From positions 744,001 to 808,000 of the forward strand of contig NZ_JACFXU010000013.1 of assembly GCF_014077625.1 (NCBI RefSeq): a DNA stretch of 64,000 nucleotides, written 5' to 3'. The stretch is from Sediminihaliea albiluteola. Lineage in GTDB: Bacteria; Pseudomonadota; Gammaproteobacteria; Pseudomonadales; Halieaceae. Under the pieces are notes generated by a model. It ran no database searches. It worked only from the letters and a program-made list of their open reading frames with translations, and had not been told where the DNA came from. The position numbers were made by a program, and so were the translations under genes. This document shows, one piece after another, positions 36,012-43,947 of the stretch. The stretch's first letter is position 1; each line of letters starts with the position of its first letter.

Positions 36012-38258
36012 ATGCGCCCGTTTATAAAACAACAACCAATTGTGACTGCATTACTGTTAGCATCAATTTCTTATGCTGGAGCTGCTAGCGCACAACTAGA
36101 AGAAATAGTGATAAGTGCTCAAAAGAAGACTGAGTCACTACAGAGTGCTCCGCTCTCGGTAGCTGCATTCAGCGAAAGCATGCTTGAGAGTCAAGGCATT
36201 TCCTCGCTCAGCGACCTTAGCCTACAGACCCCCAGTCTACAGTCCTATGACTTTCCAACATCATCGAGCAACCTCTCCATCTACGTGCGCGGCTTCGGTA
36301 ACGGCGACTCACAAACCCTGACCATTGATAACCCCGTCGGACTTTATATTGACGGTATCTATCTGGCCAGAACTTCAGGTGCGACGATCAAGCTGCTCGA
36401 CCTAGAGCGCATTGAAATTTTACGGGGCCCCCAGGGAACCCTATTTGGGCGTAACTCTTCCAGTGGCGCAGTGAGCTTTATTAGCAGAAAGCCCAGCGAT
36501 GAGTTTGGTGCAAAAGTTGAAGCTGGCGCTGGTAACTTTGGTAGCTGGAATGCAGGCTTCACTATCGATGCACCGATCAGCTCCGAATTACGCACACAGT
36601 TTTCGTATCTCAACGATAAAACAGATGGCTGGGTTAAAAACCGCGGACCCAAGATAAACCCAGTAAAACAAAGCAGTGAAAACTATTACATGAGTGATCA
36701 AGAAGCTTATCGCTTTGCTTTGAACTGGGACATCTTAGACAACCTAGATCTCGAATACAGCTATGACCTAGCTGATGCGGATGGAACCCCACCCTACTAC
36801 CAGTTAAACAGAAACAGCCGGCAAAAAAAGACTACCAACTTACTGACAGGTGGCTCGAGCTATCGCTATGTGCTGCCAAAATCAAATACTGAGTCTTCCG
36901 GGCACAGATTGGCCCTGAACTGGGTAATCTCTGACCAGCTAGAACTAAAGTCTATTACTGGCTATCGAAAAATGGACGAGCGCTCAGTTCAAAACTGGGC
37001 TGACACGCTGTTTTATGCCATTGATTTAGATTGGTCGACTAAATCTACTAGCCAGGAGTTCCAGTTGCTTGGCAACGCTTTTGATAATCGTCTCGACTTT
37101 ATTGCTGGTTATTTTTACTTCAAGGAGAAAGGGAAAAAGCGCGAAGAGCAATTTAGCAGCTTTAATGGCCTTGAAGTATATGCCTTAGACCCCTTAGCAA
37201 AGCCAGCCGCCTCACAATCAGCATTGCTAGGCGGCACCAGTTTAGGCGCCACTTTATTCGACACTGAACTCACCTCACAGGCCGTTTACGCTCAGGCGAG
37301 CTATACCCCCGATATACTAGATTCACGCCTGACTCTCACAGCAGGACTGCGTTACACAGAGGATGAGCGCGACGCTTTGCGCGCACTAGATCCCAATAAA
37401 CCACATATTATTTTTCAACCAGGCACAAACAGTCTGGACTTTGATCGGACGGATTACACCCTAGTACTTGATTTCGCTATTACTGATGAAATTAACAGCT
37501 ATGCCCGCTATGCCACTGGTTACCGTGCTGGTGGCTCAGGAGAGCGGACTCTTAGCTTTGACCTTACCTTTGATAACGAAGAAAGCTCTGCCTTTGAGTT
37601 AGGCTTAAAATCGGAATTATTCGACCGCAGATTACGGCTAAACACCGCACTATTCTTTACTGATTACGATGATTTGATTGTCACTTACGACAGCTCAAAA
37701 GCCGGTTTTAGCTCCTTTATTGAAAACGTAAACGCAGGAAAAGCCAAGGTAGATGGGCTAGAACTGGATATTATCGGCCTGATTGGGGAGGCCAGCACTA
37801 TCACCTTTAACTACACTTATTTAGATAGTGAGGTGACAAAGGTTATTGTACCCAATAACAGCTTCCTACTAGCTGGGCCGCCAGCCAGCGATATTGACTT
37901 ACGTGGCCAAGATCTCTCCGATACCTTCTTCTTCGCCCAAGCGCCAAAACACGCTTACTCGCTAGCTATTGACCACAGCTGGACCCTCACTAACGGAATG
38001 AGCCTTGATGCGCATCTGAACTACAGTTGGCGCGATAGTGTCTACTCATCACCAAGAGGCCTACCAGTAGATGAGCTCGGCTTGTTAAATGCGCGTATTT
38101 CCTTGAGCAATATCAAGCTGGCGGACAGCACATTACGTGTATCTGCATGGGGTAAAAACCTAACCAACGAAAGCGAGCTGATTTACGACTTACAAGGCTT
38201 AGGCTTCCAATTCAACCGCCCTCCTAGCTACGGCATCGATCTGCGGCTGGACATATAA
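36012..38258 (+). CDS. TonB-dependent outer-membrane receptor
   Basis: Outer-membrane active transporter. I start it at ATG 36012 (GAGG at 36002-36005 upstream), giving 748 residues with a clear signal peptide (MRPFIKQQPIVTALLLASIS...ASA). The TonB box region is EEIVISAQKK, followed by the plug domain (VYVRGF-type IYVRGFGNGDSQ, VGLYIDGIYLARTSGATIKLLDLERIEILRGPQGTLFGRNSSSGAVSFIS in pieces). A 22-strand barrel follows, ending in GYGIDLRLDI-type aromatic-terminated sequence (PPSYGIDLRLDI). The style is that of the large Sphingomonas-like receptor group for hydrophobic or aromatic compounds rather than siderophores, which is an inference. Confidence 0.9.
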   Translation: MRPFIKQQPIVTALLLASISYAGAASAQLEEIVISAQKKTESLQSAPLSVAAFSESMLESQGISSLSDLSLQTPSLQSYDFPTSSSNLSIYVRGFGNGDSQTLTIDNPVGLYIDGIYLARTSGATIKLLDLERIEILRGPQGTLFGRNSSSGAVSFISRKPSDEFGAKVEAGAGNFGSWNAGFTIDAPISSELRTQFSYLNDKTDGWVKNRGPKINPVKQSSENYYMSDQEAYRFALNWDILDNLDLEYSYDLADADGTPPYYQLNRNSRQKKTTNLLTGGSSYRYVLPKSNTESSGHRLALNWVISDQLELKSITGYRKMDERSVQNWADTLFYAIDLDWSTKSTSQEFQLLGNAFDNRLDFIAGYFYFKEKGKKREEQFSSFNGLEVYALDPLAKPAASQSALLGGTSLGATLFDTELTSQAVYAQASYTPDILDSRLTLTAGLRYTEDERDALRALDPNKPHIIFQPGTNSLDFDRTDYTLVLDFAITDEINSYARYATGYRAGGSGERTLSFDLTFDNEESSAFELGLKSELFDRRLRLNTALFFTDYDDLIVTYDSSKAGFSSFIENVNAGKAKVDGLELDIIGLIGEASTITFNYTYLDSEVTKVIVPNNSFLLAGPPASDIDLRGQDLSDTFFFAQAPKHAYSLAIDHSWTLTNGMSLDAHLNYSWRDSVYSSPRGLPVDELGLLNARISLSNIKLADSTLRVSAWGKNLTNESELIYDLQGLGFQFNRPPSYGIDLRLDI

Positions 38259-38280
38259 TTACGCTAGTCACACAGCAAGA

Positions 38281-38316
38281 GAGGCAGGCGCTAACTGCGC
38301 CTGCCTCATTTCTCTT
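38281..38316 (+). terminator. rho-independent terminator of the TonB receptor gene
   Basis: GAGGCAGGCGC (38281-38291) pairs perfectly with GCGCCTGCCTC (38297-38307) around a 5-base loop, followed by ATTTCTCTT. It lies 22 bases after the receptor stop codon. Confidence 0.85.
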
Positions 38317-38345
38317 CAGGCTAAACACAAGCGAAACATAGACTA

Positions 38346-38957
38346 TTATCGCTTAGCTAAGGACAGTCTTGCGCAAGAGCTCAAGTGCAGCTGAGATTCC
38401 TCCACGAGCTTGCCAGTGGTATCAAAGATTAGCTGCCGATCCTTGGCGTAAACATATTTGTATTCAGCAATACGCCCCCACAGGGGCAAGAGGCCAGCGT
38501 GTTGCTGATAGTGCTGCTCAATGATCGGCTTCAGTCGCGGGATCTGATCTTCTAGTGCTAAGTCTCTGATTGCTGCTTCGATATAAATTCTGCGGCGTGA
38601 CTCTAAGGCAGCCAAGACAAAAATCGGCTGGCTAGTCCTGCGAAAGTAGGTTTCGACAAACAAAAAGCCAGGGAAAGCTAGCTTTCTCGCAGATAGCTGA
38701 GCGCTGATTCTGGCTATTTCTGCAGCGGCAAAACTTGCATCGATGCTCAGCTGCTCACAGAGCTTAGCAACAAACTCCTGGCCACTGTAGCGATAGTCAT
38801 ATGCACTAGTTTCCAGTGCCAGGGTCTCACTAGATGACACAGCCTGAATGCGAGCTGTAGCGGCAGGAAGCCTATGAGTTGAATAGCCCATCGACAAGGC
38901 GATTTGATCTAGGGCTCGACCGGACAGTTTCCGACTAATAAGTTGATAGAGTTGCAT
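38346..38957 (-). CDS. protein of unknown function
   Basis: A 203-residue soluble protein that I do not recognise. The first 20 residues look like a small helical element (LYQLISRKLSGRALDQIALSMGYST), and the C-terminal part is predicted alpha-beta with aromatic residues (IEQHYQQHAGLLPLWGRIAEYKYVYAKDRQ). No signal peptide. It is alone on the minus strand between the TonB receptor and a metallophosphoesterase, with codon use like its neighbours, so it is probably a real gene. Confidence 0.6.
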   Translation of the reverse strand: MQLYQLISRKLSGRALDQIALSMGYSTHRLPAATARIQAVSSSETLALETSAYDYRYSGQEFVAKLCEQLSIDASFAAAEIARISAQLSARKLAFPGFLFVETYFRRTSQPIFVLAALESRRRIYIEAAIRDLALEDQIPRLKPIIEQHYQQHAGLLPLWGRIAEYKYVYAKDRQLIFDTTGKLVEESQLHLSSCARLSLAKR

Positions 38958-39151
38958 TGGCTAGGGACTCCTGACTCCAATTGAGAACCTGCGGTAGGCG
39001 CCGTGGAGTCAGGCTGGCGTGCTCCGCTTTAGCAGGATTTATGAGTCGCTCTGCAAGTAGGAATAAATCAGCGACAACGGGATTATATCAAACAACATGC
39101 AAATAACGAATGGCCGAGATCTGCAAGCACATTAGCAGGGCCTAATGAAGC

Positions 39152-40069
39152 TCATCTGGCATAGCTAAAATGCTCTGCTTTTAGCTCAGACTCGCCATTC
39201 CAGCGGTAAGCCACTAACTTACCCTCCTTGGCTACTGAGTAATCGAGGCAGGCCACATTGTGTGCTAGGGGCGCAGGCTGGCCATTTAACCAATAATGGC
39301 CGATAAAACAGGGCGGAGCCGAATCGGGATAGCGCGGGACAGTATCTGGTATGGCCATATCGCTGGCCTCGCCTATAGCAAGACCTTCAGGCACAGTGGC
39401 CTCCGCTAAACGCGTAGCACTGCTATTCCACCACTGAACACGGACCGCGTTTCTGCTATGCCCATCTTTATCCTGGAAAGTAATGCCCTCGGGGAGCTGC
39501 ACTTCTACCCCTTTGAGGATGCGCTCAATGGCCTCATAGGCTGCACTGCCCTTGGTCGAAGCCTCAATCAATAGCTCTGGCGTCATTCTGGAATCGGGCG
39601 CCTTGCTCTGCAACAGGTCGATATGAGCTTGGTCCCAACAGGCATGAACCACGCGCAGGCCATCTAGCTCAAGCCACATAGGCAGCTCATAGAAAAACTC
39701 GAGCACTGCCTCACGCTGCTCATCATCCTGCTCAAACTCATTTAAGAAGGCTTGGTGTTGCCCCTTATTCTTTTTAGTATGAGGCCGCAAATATTCCCCT
39801 TCATGGAAAGTATGGTAGGCCAAAGCATTAAATTCGTGGTTGCCCATCACCGCTAAAGCATGACCATTGCGAACCATCGGCATGACGATATCGAGTAACT
39901 TTTTGTGCTGAGGGCCGCGGTCGATGAAGTCTCCCAAGAAGATCACTTGCCGACTAGGGTGTTGGTAGCCGCTGTCTGAATGGGAGTAGCCTAATTCTTG
40001 CAATAGCTTAATTAGCTCATCTGCATGACCGTGGATGTCTCCGATAATGTCGTAAGCTTGACTACTCAT
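39152..40069 (-). CDS. calcineurin-like metallophosphoesterase
   Basis: Serine/threonine phosphatase or diadenosine-tetraphosphatase-like hydrolase of 305 residues. The three dimetal motifs are clear: GDIHGHADEL (residues 11-20), GDFIDRGPQHKKLLD (about 47-61) and GNHEFNALAYHTF (about 77-89). VVHACWDQAHI and CFIGHYWL supply later histidine ligands, and CLDYSVAKEGKLVAYRW is the usual C-terminal strand. Physiological substrate is unknown. Confidence 0.9.
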   Translation of the reverse strand: MSSQAYDIIGDIHGHADELIKLLQELGYSHSDSGYQHPSRQVIFLGDFIDRGPQHKKLLDIVMPMVRNGHALAVMGNHEFNALAYHTFHEGEYLRPHTKKNKGQHQAFLNEFEQDDEQREAVLEFFYELPMWLELDGLRVVHACWDQAHIDLLQSKAPDSRMTPELLIEASTKGSAAYEAIERILKGVEVQLPEGITFQDKDGHSRNAVRVQWWNSSATRLAEATVPEGLAIGEASDMAIPDTVPRYPDSAPPCFIGHYWLNGQPAPLAHNVACLDYSVAKEGKLVAYRWNGESELKAEHFSYAR

Positions 40070-40236
40070 AAAAAATACTAACCTTCAATAATTTAGATTT
40101 ATCTGAATAGGGATAGATGCCGATTAAAAACTAAGGCCTAAAACGGTTATCATTACAAAAGACTGGGGTAATTATAATAACTTCGCCCGGCGATTCCTCA
40201 GCGCAGTTAAATTATTCAGAAGAACTAAGGAAAAAA

Positions 40237-40794
40237 ATGAATATTTTATACCTACATGGCTATGCCAGTAATTTTGATCCGAGCTCTGTGAAAGTACAGG
40301 CATTAGAGAAAATCGGCACGGTTTCAGGCATCAATATTGATTATACCGAGGGCCCAAAAGTCGCCATAGAGGCTGCCAAGCAAGCTTGCCAGGAGCAGTG
40401 TATCGACCTAGTTGTTGGCACATCGATGGGCGGCTGGTTGGCTAGCCACTGCGGCCAGAACTGTAGCATCCCCTTCGTGGCACTCAATCCTGCAGTCGAG
40501 CCAGCAAAGTCCCTGACAAAGTATATAGGCCAAAGTATCGATTACACTGGCACAGCCTATACCATTGATGCTGAGACTGTGGCCTCTTACCCGCCCTTCG
40601 CCACCGAAGGCTTGGGCTTGGTGATCTGTGAAGAAGGCGATGAAGTCATTGATGCAAGCGCTACAGCGGCAGCGCTAAAGCCACATTATGATGTGCTGCT
40701 AGTACCCGGGGGCTCACACCGCTTTGAAAGCTTAGACTCGCAATTAGAGCTGATCCAGGCTCATCTGCGTAAGGCTACTCAAGGCAAGGCTTAA
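40237..40794 (+). CDS. YqiA/UPF0227-family alpha/beta-hydrolase esterase
   Basis: A 185-residue alpha/beta hydrolase. MNILYLHGYASNFDPSS is the family N terminus, the nucleophile elbow is GTSMGGWLA (Ser about 71), and the histidine is in VPGGSHRFE near residue 169. An acid is probably in CEEGDEVID. Relatives of this family hydrolyse short acyl esters. Its stop codon and that of the convergent CDF gene share the same TTAA (40791-40794). Confidence 0.85.
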   Translation: MNILYLHGYASNFDPSSVKVQALEKIGTVSGINIDYTEGPKVAIEAAKQACQEQCIDLVVGTSMGGWLASHCGQNCSIPFVALNPAVEPAKSLTKYIGQSIDYTGTAYTIDAETVASYPPFATEGLGLVICEEGDEVIDASATAAALKPHYDVLLVPGGSHRFESLDSQLELIQAHLRKATQGKA

Positions 40795-41960
40795 GCAGCG
40801 CCCTCCTTTTCTTTAAAAACCCGCACCTGACCAATGTAGTTAAGGACTGCAGCATTTTGCTCTAAGCGCTCAGCGAGTTCGGCGGTATTTTCAAGGCCAC
40901 AAGTCAGCACTAAATCGACATGCACCTTGCCTTCAAGATAGTGCAGAGTGGCCTTATTGATATCGAAGGCATCGATATCGTTTACCCATACTTTAGCCAG
41001 ATCGGTGAGCACTTCACGGCGCAAGGGCAAATGCGCTGACAAGTCCGCCAGAGAGTCATCCTCGGGGTCAATGTGGATTAAAGCGTTGCTAATATTTTCG
41101 TGGGTATCGATCAACTTTAAACGCACATACTCAGCAATACGATGGCCTTCGGAGACACTCAAATAACCATCGACAACGATATGCACATCAACCAAATACG
41201 AGCCACCCATACGTCGACTGCGCATCATATGCACACCCCGCACACCGTCAACATTTTCGATAATGCGCTGCAGGGCCGCGGCTGTTTTAGGCTCCATGCC
41301 GGTATCAATGAGCTCGCGAACAGAGCTCACTGACTGATCCCAGCCGATCTTGCCAATCATAAATGCCACACCTAAGGCGGCTAAAGCATCGAGGTAGGGA
41401 AAACCCATTAAGCTCCCGCCGACACCGATTAACACCACTATTGAAGACACGGCATCGGAGCGGTGGTGCCAGGCATTCGCCGTCAGCAAACTGGACTTAA
41501 ATTTGCGCGCCACTCGCATGGTGTAATGGTAGAGCCACTCATTAGCGATAATGGAAAACGCGGCGACCCACAAGACAAGAGGGGTCGGATGTAACAAAGT
41601 TGAGGGATTAATCAGGCGCTGAGCCGAGTCCAGCACAATACCGACAGCAGTGATAATCAGTACGATACCAAGGGCTACGGTGAAAGCGGTTTCAATCCGC
41701 GCATGACCATAGGGGTGCTTTTTATCCGCCGGTAAATTGCTGTACTTGGCCGCGAACCAGACCATCACATCGGTGCTGACATCTGCGAGCGAGTGAATGC
41801 CGTCGGCTATCAAGGCATGGGATTGACCAATAATGCCAAATATTATCTTGGCGACGGTCAAAACAATATTTACCAGGGCGCCTACTACGCTCGTGTTACG
41901 CATCGCCTTATCACGCACTTGAGCAGACTGCTGGGCGGCATCCATTAAAACACTCTCCAA
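40791..41960 (-). CDS. cation diffusion facilitator (CDF) metal efflux transporter
   Basis: Zn2+/Fe2+/Mn2+:proton antiporter of the inner membrane, 389 residues. Six transmembrane helices are expected in residues about 22-215. The metal site residues are visible in HALIADGIHSLADVSTD (helix 2) and NAWHHRSDAVSS (helix 5). The cytoplasmic C-terminal domain contains GVRGVHMMRSRRMGGSYLVDVHIVVDGYLSVSEGHRIAE and continues for about 90 more residues than the shortest homologues. ATG at 41945 (MDAAQQSAQ) is an alternative start. Confidence 0.9.
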   Translation of the reverse strand: MESVLMDAAQQSAQVRDKAMRNTSVVGALVNIVLTVAKIIFGIIGQSHALIADGIHSLADVSTDVMVWFAAKYSNLPADKKHPYGHARIETAFTVALGIVLIITAVGIVLDSAQRLINPSTLLHPTPLVLWVAAFSIIANEWLYHYTMRVARKFKSSLLTANAWHHRSDAVSSIVVLIGVGGSLMGFPYLDALAALGVAFMIGKIGWDQSVSSVRELIDTGMEPKTAAALQRIIENVDGVRGVHMMRSRRMGGSYLVDVHIVVDGYLSVSEGHRIAEYVRLKLIDTHENISNALIHIDPEDDSLADLSAHLPLRREVLTDLAKVWVNDIDAFDINKATLHYLEGKVHVDLVLTCGLENTAELAERLEQNAAVLNYIGQVRVFKEKEGAA

Positions 41961-42091
41961 TAGACCAAGCCGAGATAGAATTGAACAAGCGCAGCTACCC
42001 TTCCGGCTTATTCAAGCTGACGGCTAATATACCGTAAAGTGAACGCTTAAGGGGGCAATGGAAACAAAAAGGTGCCCTTGGCAGCCTAGTA

Positions 42092-42244
42092 GAGTAGTCA
42101 GCAAACAGTCGCAATGTCAGCTGCTTGTTTAACTTGCTGACGAAGTGGCCAAGCTGGGCAGCAGCGATTGAGACCCAGTGCTGACAGCGTTGCTCCATAT
42201 CAGCTTTTATAGGGGTTCTTGGCTAGTTTAGGGGTGCCCGCCGG
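42092..42244. repeat. intergenic repeat unit D, left copy
   Basis: About 150 bases that recur with roughly 85-90 percent identity at 45381-45535. It contains the dyad GTCAGC (42116-42121) / GCTGAC (42136-42141). The left copy ends in TAGGGGTGCCCGCCGG, immediately before the toxin-antitoxin segment; the right copy continues directly into unit C. The rest of the gap 41961-42309 holds only a terminator-like hairpin. Confidence 0.85.
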
Positions 42245-42274
42245 GACTGCGTTCACCCTATCGCCGAGAGAAGA

Positions 42275-42293
42275 GGCGCGCTGTAAGCGCGCC
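42275..42293 (-). terminator. hairpin downstream of the antitoxin gene
   Basis: GGCGCGC (42275-42281) and GCGCGCC (42287-42293) form a perfect 7-bp stem with a TGTAA loop, 17 bases after the antitoxin stop on the minus strand. The following minus-strand bases (TCTTCTC) are pyrimidine-rich but not a pure T-tract, so termination is plausible, not certain. Confidence 0.5.
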
Positions 42294-42309
42294 CTCCTTG
42301 CTTGACTTG

Positions 42310-42567
42310 TTATGCGGCTGCATCCTCAAGTTCCCAGCCAGGAAACACAAGAACTGCCGGATGGCAGTTGAGTGCCCTAGCCAATACCTTCGCCCGCTCA
42401 ATACCCAAATTCACACGACCGTTCTCGATGGCGGATATGGTTGACTGCGGAATAGAGGTAAGAGAGGACAATTGGTTTTGGCTTAGCTCCTGGAGTTCTC
42501 GAATAATTCTGACCGAATCTCCAATTGAAACCTCAATCGTTTTTTTTGCTTTACGATAATCCTTCAT
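42310..42567 (-). CDS. HigA-like XRE-family antitoxin
   Basis: An 85-residue helix-turn-helix protein: SVRIIRELQELSQNQLSSLTSIPQSTISAIENGRVNLGIERAKVLARALNCHPAVLVFPGWELE (in pieces, HTH about 33-55). It is encoded one base downstream of a RelE/HigB-type toxin, so the order toxin-antitoxin is that of higBA. It would neutralise the toxin and repress the shared promoter. The module sits inside a composite repeat and looks acquired. Confidence 0.85.
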   Translation of the reverse strand: MKDYRKAKKTIEVSIGDSVRIIRELQELSQNQLSSLTSIPQSTISAIENGRVNLGIERAKVLARALNCHPAVLVFPGWELEDAAA

Positions 42568-42568
42568 A

Positions 42569-42850
42569 TTAGTTTCTCCTGTAGTTGTGTGGAGTCACTT
42601 TCTCAATTTGAACATAGACATTCTCACGATCAATTTTGTAAATCACGCGATATTGAAGATTTAATCTGGAGGAGCGATGCCCCTTCCACTCGCCTCTCAA
42701 GGGTTCATCATTAAACCCTCGAATCAATCTCAACCCTTCAGGACCGGAGATTCGAACAATGTCTTTCCACTTTTCATAGCGCTGCAATACATCTTCGGGC
42801 AGACGAGCTGTAATTCTTGCTACCCGGCGATGTTCATATATCTCCCACAT
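42569..42850 (-). CDS. RelE/HigB-family mRNA interferase toxin
   Basis: A 93-residue RelE-superfamily protein: VARITARLPEDVLQRYEKWKDIVRISGPEGLRLIRGFNDEPLRGEWKGHRSSRLNLQYRVIYKIDRENVYVQIEKVTPHNYRRN (in pieces). The conserved basic core (LRGEWKGHRSSRLN), the strand YRVIYKI and the C-terminal HNYRR match ribosome-dependent mRNases. It precedes its antitoxin by one base. Its start codon lies only about ten bases from a well-formed -10 box, so the mRNA may be nearly leaderless. Confidence 0.87.
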   Translation of the reverse strand: MWEIYEHRRVARITARLPEDVLQRYEKWKDIVRISGPEGLRLIRGFNDEPLRGEWKGHRSSRLNLQYRVIYKIDRENVYVQIEKVTPHNYRRN

Positions 42851-42887
42851 AGCACATAAAGTGTATATGCTATATATGGTATGTCAA
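42851..42887 (-). promoter_or_regulatory. sigma-70 promoter and operator-like dyad of the toxin-antitoxin operon
   Basis: On the minus strand TTGACA (42887-42882), a 16-base spacer and TACACT (42865-42860). Overlapping the -10 and reaching the start codon is an imperfect dyad (42851-42871) with arms AGCAcATA and TATatGCT, a good candidate for autorepression by the antitoxin complex. Confidence 0.6.
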
Positions 42888-42937
42888 TGATAATGATCAG
42901 ACTCATAACAGCTTGATATACAGGGTCTTGGTTTGCG

Positions 42938-43925
42938 TAGGGGCGCCTGCCGGTGTCAAAAGTATTCCGCGACCCGTCCCACCAAATGAGCTTAATCTGT
43001 TTCCCTTGGGCTTCTTGCAGAGATTGTGGCGCCACCGAATCACCTGGGTGCATTGGCTTTTGGATGGCTTGGGGCGCCTGCGGGAGGCCTTGGAGGCTTT
43101 GGAGCGCCTACGGGAAGCAGGGTCACTCCGCGACACGCCGCCAGTACGTCCTTGTAGGCTCGGGCTCGACGTCCTGTCTCGCACGGTCGCTGCATGACCC
43201 TACCACCCGCAGTCTTCGATTCTTAGCTAGGTCGAACAATTAACATTCAAGCTTCTTGGTGTTTGTGCCGTTGCTTATTAAGGCAGTGCACTTAAATGAG
43301 AAGGTGAGGACGACGGCTTAGGCTGAAGGACCGTTGAGCGCATGGATGCGCGAACCGAGCCCCCATGGATGGGTTTACGGCGTGTCCGCAAGCCTATGCC
43401 GTTGGCCGCGCCGCCACTGAATTAGCTTGCTATGGAGTTTTTTGGATGGCTCGGAGCGCCTGCGGGAGGCAGGATCACTCCGCGACACGCCGCAAGTACA
43501 TCCTTGTAGGCTCGGGCTCGACGTCCTGTCTTGCACGGTCGCTGCGCGGCCCTACCACCCGCTGTCTTCAATTCACTCTCAGAGTGATCTTGAGGCTTTG
43601 TTCATACATTCCTTTGCCCAATTAAGCCGCCATATTTTGATATTAAGGTGTGGACGACGGTTTAGGCTAAAGGACCGTTGAGCGCATGGACGCGCGAACC
43701 GAGCCCCCATGGATGGGTTCACTGCGTGTCCGCAAACCTATTCCGTTGGCCGCGCCGCCACCGTATCAGCTTGACCTGTTTCTACGGGAGTCTTTGGAGG
43801 CTTTGGGGCGCCTGCGGGAGGCAGGGTCACTCCGCGACACGCCGCAAGTACGTCCTTGTAGGCTCGGGCTCGACGTCCTGTCTCGCACGGTCGCTGCGCG
43901 ATTCTGCCACCCGCTGTCAGCAATT
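42938..43925. repeat. repeat cluster, units C1-B1-A1-B2-A2-B3
   Basis: This gene-free kilobase is made of degenerate copies of three units. C1 is 42940-43034; B copies are 43103-43217, 43454-43575 and 43806-43920; A copies are 43301-43416 and 43645-43761. Unit A contains the palindrome GCGCAT-GG-ATGCGC (43338-43351 in A1) and CCATGGATGGG. Unit B contains CTCGGGCTCGACGTCC and ends TACCACCCGCTGTC. C and B share their first 45 bases (GCGCCTGCGGGA...CTCCGCGAC). Open frames of 60-120 codons here only translate the repeats and are not genes. Whether the units are transcribed or mobile is unknown. Confidence 0.85.
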
Positions 43926-43947
43926 CACGATCAGGGTGATCTGGAGC

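Noticed and set aside
42285-42312. Minus-strand GCATAACAAG at the antitoxin stop, like the start of an attC site
   Set aside because: The complementary right half is absent; only an ordinary hairpin follows. The cassette idea is kept instead on the duplicated D-C junction.
42938-43925. CRISPR array
   Set aside because: Units are 95-155 bases, diverged and irregularly spaced, with no unique spacers of constant length and no cas genes.
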